A stretch of DNA of 64,000 bases. Origin: Clytia hemisphaerica. Taxonomy: Eukaryota; Cnidaria; Hydrozoa; Leptothecata; Clytiidae. The first letter of the stretch is position 1. The number at the start of each line of letters is the position of its first letter. The stretch covers positions 1,059,437-1,123,436 of the forward strand of contig CACVBU010000017.1 of NCBI GenBank assembly GCA_902728285.1, in the 5' to 3' direction. Below, piece by piece: positions 47,880 through 59,862 of this stretch. A model generated the notes under the pieces. That model ran no database searches. It had not been told where the DNA came from and worked only from the letters and a program-made list of their open reading frames with translations. Position numbers and translations under genes: made by a program.

Positions 47880-48005
47880 TTTAGCGAGACCAATTTTCGC
47901 GTATATTAGCGAGTCAGGAAAAGCTTGATTTTTTTTGGATATATTTTAGCGAATCACGATTTCAAAAATTTTCGCTTGGATAAATTTTAGCGAATACTCG
48001 TATTA
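47880..48005. repeat. TTAGCGA-reiterating block
   Basis: TTAGCGAG or TTTAGCGAAT occurs about five times in 120 bp, with TTTTCGC variants. It is reminiscent of, but distinct from, the TTCGCGA element at 49971-50208. Confidence 0.55.
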
Positions 48006-48722
48006 CATTATTGACTGAATTCTATTTCTAGCATTTTTTTGCACTGTTTAACGAAAGGGGAAGTTCAATGGACTGGTTTGCCTTGGCCTTAACAACCCAC
48101 AATTCTCAAATGATATAGCTCAACTCAAATTAAGATCTTTAATTTAAGGATCAGCCAAAGTAATGCCAAAGTAAGATGCTATTCTATATGATAACAGTTC
48201 ACTGGTAATAACTAATTAAAATGGTTTTGTCATTTAAATGATTTAAATGATTTATCGTTGATAGATCGAGAAAATTCATTTCAAAGAGAGAAACTCTTTT
48301 GTGGAGCAAAACCAGGTAGAAACATTTAAAAACTGAAACACGAAAAGTTACACTTTGATGAAAAAGTTGCTAGTGGCCCACCTCAAATGACGGAAAGAAA
48401 ACATACAAATCGGCTTCTGAAACAAAAAATGTTTCAAAATTATCAAATCATGTAGTTAAATTGTTTTTAAAGATTTTTTCGAGGCGGGTGGACCACTTTA
48501 AACAAAGCTTCGCAATTGAACTGCAACTTGTTTATACAGTAGGTTTTATTTTGATACAATTCTGTTTCAAGTGGCCCAAGACCTTTAATTTTGAAAGTTT
48601 CAGCTTTATAATATTTATTTCCTGTAAACTATGACGACTCAACTATTCTTACTCAAAACCTTCAAAATTAATTTATGATTTTCGCGAAAGTCTTCATCGT
48701 CAAATATCGTTGTTTAATTGTA

Positions 48723-48777
48723 ACAACCGTTTCTTTGCATTGAAATACACTGTATTTCAATGCAAAGAAACGGTTGT
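48723..48777. repeat. Perfect 27-bp-arm palindrome
   Basis: Arms ACAACCGTTTCTTTGCATTG... and their exact inverse are separated by one base. The block is flanked by CGTTGTTTAATTG at 48709-48721 and again near 48802. It could form a hairpin or cruciform; no RNA gene of this shape is recognised. Confidence 0.85.
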
Positions 48778-49970
48778 CTAACAGAAAAATGTATGACCTT
48801 TCGTTGTTTAATTGGTTTAGATTTCGCCGAAATTACATATTGAATTGGGGAAATATGAAAAATCCAATATCTAAAATCCTCAACAATATCTAAAATCCTC
48901 AAATATCTTGAAACCTCGTAAAATTATGGTAGTTTCAGTTATTTATGGAAAATTCGTGTTGTAGAAGTTTGGATTTGCTGTAATATTTGATTTATAAAGA
49001 AGAGAAAGAAGATACCCAAAGAGTTGCAAATTGATGCCACGATATATTTTAGATAATAAGGATATAATATATTCTACCGAAAATGTTTAAAAATTCATTG
49101 TAAAAAGATTGATAAATAATTCTAGACTAACTAACGGGTTCTAACGGGATTTGTAAGAGGTGTCATGCCAAATCGTTTGATTCCGCAAAAAAAACAAACG
49201 AAACAAGCAGTCATCAAAAGTAGGTTTCAACTGGTTTCAAAGGTGAAGAAGGACAAAATACAAATGTGAGAAAACAAAATAAAACTTTCAACAATATTTA
49301 GGATATAATAAACAAAAAGTAATTTTCTATTTTAATATTTAATTACAGTACACAATATAAAAAACTCAAAGAAAAATTTTCTAATCACTAATCAACTAAT
49401 TCATCTAAAAATTCAAATAAAAATATATTTAACCATGGACCAAATACAACGAAGTGTAAAAATACAGCCAGCGTCCCAAACATTATTTTCAAGTCATATT
49501 GATTAAAAAGTGCAATTAATTAGCTAGACCATTTTAAAAAAGTTGCTTCTCGTACCTAAAAAAGGAAATTAAGGAAAAATAATATAGGTAAAAAAAGCAA
49601 ACACTGTTTATAAAATACTGAGAGCAAGGAAATTTCAGACGTATCTGGAGTTGGAAGTCGATTTTTCTTATAACATCTGTCTACAGAAGATAGCGCCATC
49701 GGCAAGCAATAGGAAGCTTTTTCATAATAAAATAAGGGTTTGACATCTTCTTTTCACCCTCTTTTGCCTAATTCGCGGACCCCTCTCATAAAAGTCTCAA
49801 AGTCCTATCTACTTTCGAACCAATTACATGCGGCTGCGTTCCACGAAAGGTGCTACGAATCCTAAAGGTTTGTTTGCCCCCCCCTAAAACTCGAACTCTT
49901 TGGGATATGAGCACTGTCGTCGATTTGAATTTTAGAAATTTCAATTTACATCGCATGTGAGGTGAGGGTC

Positions 49971-50208
49971 ACTAATACTTTAGACGTACAAACTTTCGCG
50001 AGCAGAAACTTTCGCGAGGACGAAAAATCGCGAAATTCACGACATTTACTTTCGCGAATTTAACGAAAAAATATTTTTCGCGAGCATAAACTTTCGCGAA
50101 TGGCCCTTCCAAGAATTTTTAAAGACATTTACTTTCGCGAAAAGGGCCAAAATTCGCGAAAATCGCGAAAGTTTCTGCTCGCGAAAGTTTGTACGCCTAA
50201 AGTATTAG
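49971..50208. mobile_element. TTCGCGA palindromic element
   Basis: The left end ACTAATACTTTAGACGTACA then AACTTTCGCGAGCAGAAACT is mirrored at the right by GTACGCCTAAAGTATTAGT. TTTCGCGA or TCGCGAAA occurs about ten times inside, in both orientations. A MITE-sized foldback about 0.3 kb beyond the 3' end of IMPDH. Confidence 0.85.
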
Positions 50209-50521
50209 TCAGCCCCTCCCCTTTTACAGAAGAAACCAACAAATTACAACTTACGAATGAAGGCCATGCACCCCTCCTTCTCTTTGAGCGGATGGTGTGC
50301 GTTTTTCAACTCTTAATTGTCCACTGTATGTCATCGATCTAAAAATAATATCAAGAGTATTTTTTTACTGACATACATTTTAAAATTTCTGCCATGGTAT
50401 TTTTACTTTTTTTACCATGAATGTTTAACTGTAAGGAAATTTGTGTGTGCATTTTTTTTAAATAGTATTTTACTCTAAATCTATTATAAAGAAGAACTGA
50501 AACAAAAGTGATAAGGTGATA

Positions 50522-53500
50522 TTACATTAAAGCGAAAAGAGAACTTTCATGAGAAACTTTCTCTAAATTCGACTTCATCCTTTCATACCTTAGCGAAGTA
50601 AGAGATTTAGCTCCAATATCTTGACATCCGTGTTGAACACCCGCGGTAAGGTAAGGGATGAATTTGAACAAACTCCCTTTATCTTCCACTGAACCACTGA
50701 CACCTTGAGCAACTTTCACTTTGTCACTTTCCACGAAATAGCGACTTTGACTTCCTTTGCTTTTCATAGCACCGAGCGATCCCATACCACGGTATCGCTT
50801 CAAACGAACGCCATTTTGATAGAAGTATTCACCAGGCGCTTCAAAAGTACCAGCTAATAACGAGCCCATCATCACAGTCGATGCTCCCAGCGTTAACGCT
50901 TTAATGATGTGTCCAGCATTTGAAATACCCCCGTCAGCGATACAAGGAACACCGAAACGACGGGCGTATTCACTGACGTAAAAGACGGCAGTACCTTGGG
51001 GCCGCCCAACAGCACACACTTCTTGTGTGATACAAATGGATCCACTACCCATACCCACACGTAAGCCATCAGCGCCGGCATCAATTAAATTCTTAGCTTG
51101 TGCAGCAGTGACAACGTTTCCAGCAATGACTTCTAGATTAGGATATTTGGCTTTGATTTCTTTGATACGTTCGATTTGGAAGGATGAATTTCCTTGTGAA
51201 GAATCGAGAACAACAACATCAACCCCTGCTTCAACGAGTGCTGCTAGACGTGGCACATCTTCGTCATGTGTACTGATAGCAGCTCCAACTGAACGAAAGG
51301 AGAAGATTAACTTATACACTAATACACTCGTCTTGAAATTTTTGCGAGGATAAAAATCGCGGAAAGCTTTGTCGGCTGAAGATAGCAGGGAGAATTTTGA
51401 CTCATTTCATCGGAAATTGTTTCTTGTCAATAATGGAATGAAACAGATATATGGATAAGGGAACGTATTTGAGAACATCGATAATGATAATACTCAAGAG
51501 CTGCAAAGATGAGCATACCGAGTAGTTGTTTCTTGGAATCTTTAGAAGCTAAAGGGTATTCACGATTTTTTTGCAAATCAGTCCGCGAGATCAACGCAAC
51601 CAGATTGAAATCATCGTCGACGATCGGAAGTTTTCCTGAGGTGAAAAAAAGACATTTAGGAATATTAGAGAAAATGGAAGGTTGATCACTCAGACTATGT
51701 GTTAAAAATCTGCAAGTTTTTAAGTTTTTTAGTTTTAAGCTCAAAGCAAAAGTTTAAATTAACGAAATTAATAGTGAGCAATTGAATTGACCCTACCTTT
51801 TTTACTTTTGGACAGAATTTCGTTTGCTTCTTTGAGGGTGATGCCATCTCTTCCCACGGTCAATTCTTCTTTCATTGTCATGATCTATGAAAGCAAAAAG
51901 TGATAACGATTTTCTTCCAAAATAAAAGGGATTTTTATAAAATCTAAACAAAAATTGGTTTTACCGTCTTCCGTGGTTTAGACCTCAAAAACAGCAAATT
52001 TAGCGGTTTAGCCAAAATTTAAACATTCGCAGAATTAAATTTCCCTGGTTGACTGATTTCGGGAAAAAAAATTTACAGCAATAAATATTTTTATTTTGTT
52101 TTTAGAAACCTTTACAATGTATTCCATAAAATACAAACTTTTATTGCAGTAAATTATCAACACTAAAAATGTTTCTATGCACAATTCAAGCATGGTAAAA
52201 AGCATGGTAAAAAACCCGTCAGTAAAAACAAAAATTGAATTCTAAAAATATCTTCCTTAAGTTAGAAATGGCTGACGAGGCAGGGGATCCAAAGGCTTTC
52301 AGGCTCGGCAAAGCTATGTATCTTTAACGGGAAATCGACCAATATGGAAGAACAAATTTTGCAGAGGTGATTCCTTACGCAAATCGACCGCAATGGTAGA
52401 GATTATATTACATGAAAACCTCCAGATTATCCTAGTCCGAACTCTAGATATTCGTATGTGAAAAAAATTGCATATTATCAAATGAGTTAAAAAAGAATTC
52501 ACCTCTGACGCTGGTTTTTCATGATCTTCAGGTGAGATGAAGTCAACATCTCGGTTAGTGACAATACCCACTAATTTACCACCAACTTTCCCATTCTCTA
52601 CGGAAAAGATTAGTAAAAAATTTGGAAGGGTGCAAACCAAATTATCTAAATTTATTTTTAACTTTGAGTAACCTTCTTATATTATTCTAAATACCCATGT
52701 ATTAATGTGCTCTTCCAGAACATTTTTGTACATGGGGGTGGAGGATATATTGGATATTTTGTCAGGGGGTAGTGAAAAATCTGCAAAACTTGCCTTGTTT
52801 TAGTGGTAAATTTGCTCTGATTAGGGGTGATTTTGAATGTCCGGGGGGTCAACTGATGCTTGTCCGGGAGGTCAACTGATGCTTGTCCGGGGGGGGGGGT
52901 GAGATCCGTTGTCCGGGGGGGTCAAAATTCACAATGTCCGGGGGGGGGGGGGTTAAATTTCCAAAAAATGTTATATCCTCCAACCCCCCCCCCATATTCA
53001 ATTTTTTTTTCTGGAAGAGCCCAATGGAGTGACCTATCCTAAATGCTAAGACGTTATTTTTAAGATAAATTATTCGACTTTCGAACTCCAAAATGGTGCT
53101 TTTATACATCCGTTTTAATACCTCGAACTTTGAAAGGACCTAAACGTTACTTCTGACATCTAAAATTGCTGAAAATTTGGTGAAAATATAGTGATTTGAT
53201 CCGAATAAAACAATGTAAATAAAATAGGTAGCGATTAATAGTCAAAAACCCAGCCCAACCTTTTTATGAAAATGGATAAAGGCGAGACCGACTATGTTTT
53301 TTTTCTAAAATGGGAATAATATCATAAGTTTTTTGCAGATATTTTTAACTGAATAAGTTGAAAAAGTGTAAATTCATCCCAAAACTAAGATGATTTTAAA
53401 ATATCACATTTGAAATGGCATGAAAGCTCATCGATAAAGAGCAAAAAGTGTACTGATTCAAAACGTCACAAATCTTTTAGACCTTCCGACGCTAGACTTA

Positions 53501-55537
53501 AAGAAATTTATTTTTATAATACCGAACGAACGACCGACCCACAGTTTTCTGAAGGTCTTCCCAAAGAACAAAATATCAAATTTGTCTCGCATTACATCAT
53601 AAAAAAGGGAGAAACGCAAGCAGGGAAAAAAGTCATTACAAACCTGTGACAGGAAAGCCAGAGAAGCCGAACTTTTTGTGAATATTTTTGACATCAGTGA
53701 CTGTATGCGAAGGACTAATCACAATAGGGTCTGTTATGAAACCTTGTTCGAAACGTTTGACTTTGTGTACTTCGTTTGCTTGGAATTCGATTGAACAATT
53801 ATGATGAATTATACCGATACCTCCAAGAAGCTAAATAAAACAAAACCCTTTTTTAATCATAAAAATGTTCCTTTACGAGCATAGTAGTATGATGAGTATA
53901 TCGCTTAGAGCTAAAGTAAAATGGCCGTTACTAAGCATGACAAAAAAAAAACATTTTCAACTTACAGCCATAGTCTTTGCCATATCAGATTCTAAAAAAT
54001 GAAATATTTAAACAGTTCACTCTCGCTAATTCAAACTCGAACAGGGAATCTTTTTCGTTCAAATTACAGAGAGATTCGAGTTTCTTCCTTGTCGGGGACT
54101 GGGAATAATTTCGAATCATAGAAATATATGAATAATAGAAATTTAATTAAGCGAGCGTCAACTGTAAAAGAAATGAACAGAAGCTAACAGCTCAGAGAGT
54201 CGCACTGAATGCATTTGAACGTCTCTTATAAGTTAAATGTTCTTATTTGAACTAATCTCATCACTCATTTTTGCTATGTGATCACCGCGTTTACCCTACC
54301 AAGCCAAACACGGCGACTCAAATTCCCTTGTCAGGTCTTCTGAACCCTAGTTCAGGCCTTAGAACACTTCATAACCACTCATTTTAGCTATGTGATCACC
54401 GCGTTTACCCTACCAAGCCAAACGCAGTGACTCAAATTCACTTGTCAGGTCTTCTGAACCCTAGTTCAGGCCTTAGAACACTTCACAATCACTCATTTTT
54501 GCTATGTGATCACCGCGTTTACCCTACCAAGCCAAACGCGTTGACTCAAATTCCCTTGTCAGGCCAAGTGTTCTAAGGCCTGAACTTAGAACACTTCCTA
54601 ATCAGCCAATAAGCTTATCTAGGTACCGCAGTACCTTATCAAATTGACGAGATCAATATTGAAGAGAAATCTATTTTAATCACTGAAAAAAGATTTACCT
54701 GTGACAGTATCCATAGGAGAACTTATGAATGGTGTTTTTAAGGTGATCTTTTTCGTCAATGGTGAATTCAATGCCTAAAAATAAGAGCTTTGGTTTTAAA
54801 TCGTCCGACATATCATTGGTATAATTAAATACTAACGTGTTTTATCAGATTTTGGAAAATAATGAAAGAGAATGCACGTCTTTTTTCTTAAATTGCCAAA
54901 CACAACGAGTACGTGTTGTGCGAATCGGTGATATAGAAAAAGAAATTTGGACAGACTGAAAGACAAGCATTGTAAGAATGCATAACTTAGACATCCAAAA
55001 TAAGGCCATGGAATGCAGGGTAGGGTACATAATAAATTAAAATCGATACGCAGTCTTTGTAACAAAAACATTTAAAATAGAAGCTTTAACGGGGGTAAAG
55101 TACGTACCACATCTCCAGTGCCAAAGTCGATATATCCTGGCAATATAATGAAGTCACTGAAAAAGGAACAAAAACTCTTCAAAGGCGGGAATAAATAAAA
55201 GTCCACTGATCAGTTCTGATAAAAGACGGAATCTATACAAGCAGGCGATGGAGACCATCAAAAGTTACACTCAGCATTGAAGAGGAAAGGATAAAAAAAC
55301 TTGCATCGGAACTTCGGACTTTAGAATAACTGACCAGTTTTCAAGAAAAGATTGCGAGATATAAAACAAGAGAAAGGTGATTAAAAAGGCAAATTCTCAG
55401 GCAACTGAGGCGAGGTCACCAAAAATTAGTTCGAGAAAGACATACTTGTAAGTGATGCCGGTGCCTGATTTCATTAAATCTTCAACTTTCATGCCGTCTG
55501 ATGGAACATAAGATGTAGAGCTGATCAAATCCGCCAT
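50522..55537 (-). CDS. IMPDH: Inosine-5'-monophosphate dehydrogenase
   Basis: Nine coding exons, all phase-consistent: 55537-55446, 55156-55108, 54774-54699, 53991-53966, 53830-53644, 52597-52503, 51884-51797, 51635-51519, 51288-50522; about 498 residues against 514 in human. From family knowledge it converts IMP to XMP with NAD+, the committed step of GMP synthesis, as cytosolic tetramers or octamers. The N-terminus [16 protein letters not shown] matches vertebrate [49 protein letters not shown] and [19 protein letters not shown] build the barrel. Residues about 110-230 form the two CBS (Bateman) repeats, including [10 protein letters not shown] and [10 protein letters not shown]. The catalytic cysteine is C329 in [12 protein letters not shown]. 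The flap carries SRYF (Arg-Tyr pair) before [15 protein letters not shown]. Exon 1 begins after an acceptor 12 bp upstream of the ATG, so at least one upstream exon exists. Confidence 0.97.
52707..53024. mobile_element. TIR element, GGGCTTTTCCAGAAAA family (copy 2), G-run rich
   Basis: The left end GTGCTCTTCCAGAA and right end TTCTGGAAGAGCCCAAT match the termini of 23628-23902; GGTGGAGGATATA is mirrored by TATATCCTCCAACC. The interior repeats GTCCGGGGGG and GGTCAACTGATGCTTGTCC units with G runs up to 12. It lies in an IMPDH intron. Confidence 0.75.
53495..53545. repeat. Terminus-like fragment of the 1761-2141 family
   Basis: AATTTATTTTTATAATACCG followed by AACGAACGACCGACCC is the inverse of the GGTCGGTCGGT...AATAAAAATTAATTTT stretch at about 1815-1850. 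Located in an IMPDH intron. Confidence 0.45.
54258..54600. repeat. Tandem repeat, 114-bp unit, about three copies
   Basis: CACTCATTTTTGCTATGTGA followed by TCACCGCGTTTACCCTACCA starts at 54262, 54376 and 54490, giving a period of 114 bp with few differences. Each unit ends with CTAGTTCAGGCCTTAGAACA. The third copy ends in an inverted partial unit (TGTTCTAAGGCCTGAA). It lies in an IMPDH intron. Confidence 0.88.
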
Positions 55538-55549
55538 ATCTTCACTAAC

Positions 55550-56315
55550 CTATGAACACAATATGAACGCAATTAATAAGGTAACAGTGGACATCAAAAT
55601 TTAAAAAGCTAAAACTTATGTTATATGAATATTCCTCAACGTTAAAGCCACAAACTGGTGATACAATTTTCTATGATCTTTCATTTTTATCATAAGTAAG
55701 TACATACCAGTTGCTGAAAAATGTCTAGTCTGATAAGCTTTTATCTTTTTTTATAATACAAAAACAACGTAAAAAAGTTACCACATCAGACATAATTGCA
55801 CTCTGCATGAAACAAGATTGCACTTATTCTGACAAGGAAAACTCTGTGATTTTCAAATTTTGGTGAGCTGCTAAAGTAATTAACTACACTATTTATAAGC
55901 CTGTGATAATGTGACTGTTGAACTATTTAAATTGCTTTTTGGTTTTGCGATTTTAAGTCTTCAAATCAAGCCACTCATTAAATTTTATCAACTTTGAATA
56001 TAATGATACCCATAAATTATCACCAAATCTACCAGCTGGACAAATTTGTCGATTTTAATATAATAAACTTACCTTCTCATGAAATGAATTGTTCTGTTAA
56101 TAGTTCAAAAAGTTTATCATTCAGCCTTTTTATTGCCTCTACCAATATATATTGTTTAGATTAACAAGTCAACAAGAAACTTTGAATGTCTTAGAAAGAA
56201 AACACCACAATTCATTGTTGTTATTTGCATGTAAAATAAAACAGTTTATTTACTAAGCTAGGAAGTAGTAGCAATGCGATATTGTAATCAAATTCTTTAT
56301 TGTTTATTTTACTTT
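55550..56315. other. Intron or 5' flank of IMPDH; nothing seen
   Basis: AT-rich, without exon, RNA gene or clear repeat. Confidence 0.35.
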
Positions 56316-56668
56316 GCAGTAATCCCGGGGGGACCCCCGTACTAGGGTTGCGAGCTGACGGGGGGGGGGTGCCGCCCGACTTTCGAACTTTGGACCCTTA
56401 CCGGGACTAAAAAGGAGAAAACAAAGGAAAATTTTGGGAATTTTGCGACCCTTAGCGGGACAAATTTGACCAATTTTGACCAAATTTCGATCTTTCAGGG
56501 GGTAAAAAGTTGAAATTTTCCAATTTTTCGACCCTTAGTGGGACTGAAATTTGATTTTCTGATTTTTCCGACCCTTAGCGGGACCTTGGAACTCCAAAAA
56601 AGGTACCCTTAAGGGCGGCACATACCGTACCCTCCATTTGCCTAAGTCCCCCCCCCCACCGGGGCAGT
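56316..56668. mobile_element. TIR element, GCAGTAATCCCGGGGG / CCGGGGCAGTAAT ends
   Basis: TTTGCAGTAATCCCGGGGGG and CCCCACCGGGGCAGTAATAG are direct/inverted mixed ends around C and G runs. The interior reiterates GACCCTTA(G/C)(C/T)GGGAC units and ends TACCCTTAAGGGCGGCACAT, ACCCTCCATTTGCCTAAG. The block at 24345-24490 is an inverted partial copy. Confidence 0.7.
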
Positions 56669-57169
56669 AATAGTTTTCAAAGCTATTTGTTTATTTTTCT
56701 AAAGTACTTAGCCAAATTATAAGCATATTTTTGAAAAAAATAATAAAATTGAAAAGAATTCTATCAAATTTCCTTGCAAAGGGTCACAGAAAAAATAAGT
56801 TTTCAGTAACATTCTTTTGAGCCTTCAAACGCTTTCCTGGATATTCTCCCCTTTTTTAATTCCACTTGGCCTTGTGTCATTTTGAAATAGTTTGCTTTTG
56901 GATTTATATCTCTTTTTTTCTGAACTATTTCAAAATTTGTAAGTCCTGAAAATTGGAGCCTTCATCTTGTTGTTCTTGATCAGTTTTTAAAACACGATAG
57001 TTATCCTTATCCATGCCAGGAGAAATAATCCATGAAGCATTAGCAATGAGACCATAGAAAATAAGTTCTCAATGCTAATGCACCCTCAATGTTTTATTTT
57101 CAAAATGACACAGAAATAATTGGGGAATTCAAAAGCCACAAGGAAGGTGCAGTTTTATATCATAGTGGG

Positions 57170-58208
57170 CAACACCCCTCCAACCCCCACCTAAAAAGTT
57201 ACCCCCATCTGCATGGGTTTACCCCCACCTGAAAATTGAGGACTACTCAACCCAAACCTTCTTGGGCAACCCCCACCTGAATTTATAAGACCTTCCAACC
57301 CCCACCTGAAAAATCCAATTTTATCTTTCTCTCAAATTTTAAAAGTTTGATAGATCTGATTGAAACACCCTCACCAGTGTTATATTAAATTCAAAAGTTG
57401 TATACAGTATGCTACAAATTGGGATGTTTTTCTTTTAGGTTTGGATGTTTTTCTTTTAGGTTTGGATTCTTTTTTGTTTGCCTGATCTTTTAGCCATTTC
57501 ATGATCCTATTAGTAAGTGTGAGGTAGCTGTGTTAAAAAATGTGAGATTTTTTTCTTCAATAGAATTTTGCCTGTGAACTTGGAGATTTTGTTCCTTTAG
57601 GAACGCTCAAAATTCCAGTGAAGTCCCCTGATGAATATGAACTGGAGAGGAAGAGATTGGAGGACAAAAAATAAACATTTTGTAGTTTTTACTTGTAAAG
57701 TTGGATAGTTTTTTCAATTTTTTTTTCAACTAAGGTTCTCATAAAAAATGAAAGATACACTCAAAACTCCACAACCCCCACCTGAAAATTTCTACCCCCA
57801 CCTGTATAGGACAGGGATTTTTCCAAGCACCAAGCAATGCCTCTGTTTGTACTTTCAAATTGAGTTTTTAACAAAGGCGTAAGCAACGATATCAGAGGCT
57901 GGGGGCGCCTTGAGCCCCCCTGTGGGTCCAGGGCTAGCCCTGGTGGGGGGTTCAGAAAGCTGAGCATATTTTTGTCTTAACTAGCACTTTAAAACGGTTA
58001 AAATTGAATGTATTTATAGAATTTATCAATGAGCTCAATTTGAATTGAGTTTAATGCCACCGTCTAACGGGGGCATTTGGGTGCTTGGAAAAAACACTGA
58101 TAGGGTTACCCCCACCTGAAATTCTTCATCAACTCAACCCCCACCTGATTCAAAAAATTTGAAAATCACCAACCCCCCTCCCCCAGAATCCTGGGGGGCT
58201 GCCCACTA
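57170..58208. mobile_element. TIR element (1.0 kb) with CAACCCCCACCTGA subterminal repeats
   Basis: Left end ATAGTGGGCAACACCCC and right end GGGGGGCTGCCCACTATG are inverted. CCCCCACCTGAAAA-type units occur about ten times near both ends, always in the same orientation. No transposase seen. It lies between the putative upstream IMPDH exon and the main gene. Confidence 0.78.
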
Positions 58209-58769
58209 TGTATATTATTAACATCTTTAAAATCCATTCCAAAACGCATTTCGCTGGAAAGCACAAGAAGGCACTTGAAGTTATTGTTTGAAATCAAAAT
58301 ATATATGATTTTCGAAGACTTTTGAGAGCAGATAGCTGGCTTGACAACAAAATGTCATCATTGGTATTGCCATTTTGTATCAGTGTTCAATTTCATGAAA
58401 AAATATAAAGTACAGCAGCTTGAAAAATTCAAGAGAAACCGCTTTTCCTGGTGATTTTCCACTAATACAGCATTTTTTAGAAAGTTCCGTGTGTAAAAAT
58501 CAGTTTTATTGACAATTAAACAATGCTTGATAGTTATCAATGATGTTTTTGTGTGAAAAAAAACAAAGAAATATAGGGAATAAGTCCAATGAAAATCTAC
58601 AAAAACGGCGATTTCCAGCATTTTCGGCCTGAAAAATTTTTTCTCAGAAATCTAACTCAGCCACATTTTGGCCATTGCTAATACGCATCTTTGTGCAACC
58701 GGCATATTTCCAGCATTTTCAGCCGGAAAGTTTTGGACCCCTCAAATGGATTGAAAAATACAGTTGTTT

Positions 58770-59165
58770 CTGGCTGTAAAACTCAAATTCAATGATGGAT
58801 CTGGTGATTCTGAAAGTTGAATCAATGATGTTGATGAATCTGACGCTGCAATCAATGATGTTGATGAATCTGATGGTGGTCGTGAATTTGATGATGGAAT
58901 AAAAGGAACTGATGATTCTATTAGTTGGATCAACAGTGTTGATGAATCTGATGGTGAATCTAATGATCACCCTTAATTTCTTCATCACATTCCAGCACCA
59001 TTCTCCCATCAACACATTCATATTTATAAGCAATATAAGCATCAATTCCAACATCAAATTCATCAACAAAATTGATTCCATTTACGGAACCACCAGTTCC
59101 ATCATCACCATCATCACCACCATCAGAATCATCATCATCATAGCCAGATGACCAGCCAGATGACC
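58770..59165. repeat. Low-complexity GATGAATCTGATGG / CATCATCACC inverted blocks
   Basis: 58790-58965 repeats TGATGTTGATGAATCTGA units; 59095-59140 and 59545-59650 repeat ATCATCACCACCATCAG-type units. The opposite composition makes these arms loosely self-complementary. Frames across them encode Ser/Ile/Phe runs of no family. Confidence 0.6.
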
Positions 59166-59260
59166 AGCCAGAGACTCATCCTGTATTTTTATAATCTTAT
59201 ATATACAGGAGGGGTACAAGCTGCGAGGCAGATTTCGGCCTCAAAAAATTTACAGTGGGA

Positions 59261-59360
59261 AATTCGAATTTAGTGCTGTCCTCACTACTAAAATAAAAAC
59301 CAAATTTTGAAATTCGAATTTAGTGCTGTTCTCACTACTAAAATAAAAACCAAATTTTGG
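59261..59360. repeat. Two-copy 50-bp tandem repeat
   Basis: AATTCGAATTTAGTGCTGT(C/T)C starts at 59261 and 59311, each followed by TCACTACTAAAATAAAAACC. Copies differ at one or two bases. Confidence 0.88.
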
Positions 59361-59770
59361 AACTTGCATTTTCTCTAAAAAAGTGTGAACAATGAAAAAA
59401 TAAAAAAAATTGATTTGCTGTGTTTTCAACCGTCACTAGGATTTAGGAAATTCAAACTCTCAACTCTAACCATGCTATACATTTCGCCTTCAGTAAAAAT
59501 AAAAGAAGAAATCATAGCATGGATCTCCAGGCTACATAGCCACCAGAAAAATCATCATCACCACAAGATCTATCATCACTATCATCAGATTTACCAGATC
59601 CATCATAACTGACCACCAGAACAATCACACCACCAGCAGAATCACCAGAGCCTTTGTCACCAGAAACAGCCTTTTTTAATTTCAAGGGGTTTCATTTGGT
59701 AGTCAATTTTAGGGGTTCATTTTAGGGGTTCATTTTGGGGGTCCAACTTTTGAAGTCTCCCTGGGGAAGT

Positions 59771-59862
59771 CGAGTTAGCACGCTAAGTCAAGCTATTACG
59801 CTAAGTCAAGTTAGCACACTAAGTTGAGTTAGAACACTAAGTCGAGTTATCAGGCTAATTCA
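59771..59862. repeat. 18-bp tandem repeat, five copies
   Basis: GAGTTAGCACGCTAAGTC and variants (AAGCTATTACGCTAAGTC, GAGTTAGAACACTAAGTC) follow one another at 18-bp spacing. Confidence 0.82.

Larger units (their letters stand above)
47674..49970. other. Intergenic between convergent DRAM-like and IMPDH genes
   Basis: AT-rich with no supported gene. It holds TTAGCGA-bearing units at 47880-48000, an inverted fragment of the 27035-27375 repeat at 48245-48325 and the 55-bp palindrome at 48723-48777. Confidence 0.45.

Noticed and set aside
50893-51353. Frames opposite or overlapping the large IMPDH exon
   Set aside because: Shadow frames of a strongly conserved coding exon.
58719-59151. Ile/Thr/Ser-rich frames
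   Set aside because: Low-complexity GATGAATCTGATGG and CATCATCACC sequence gives spurious frames on both strands.
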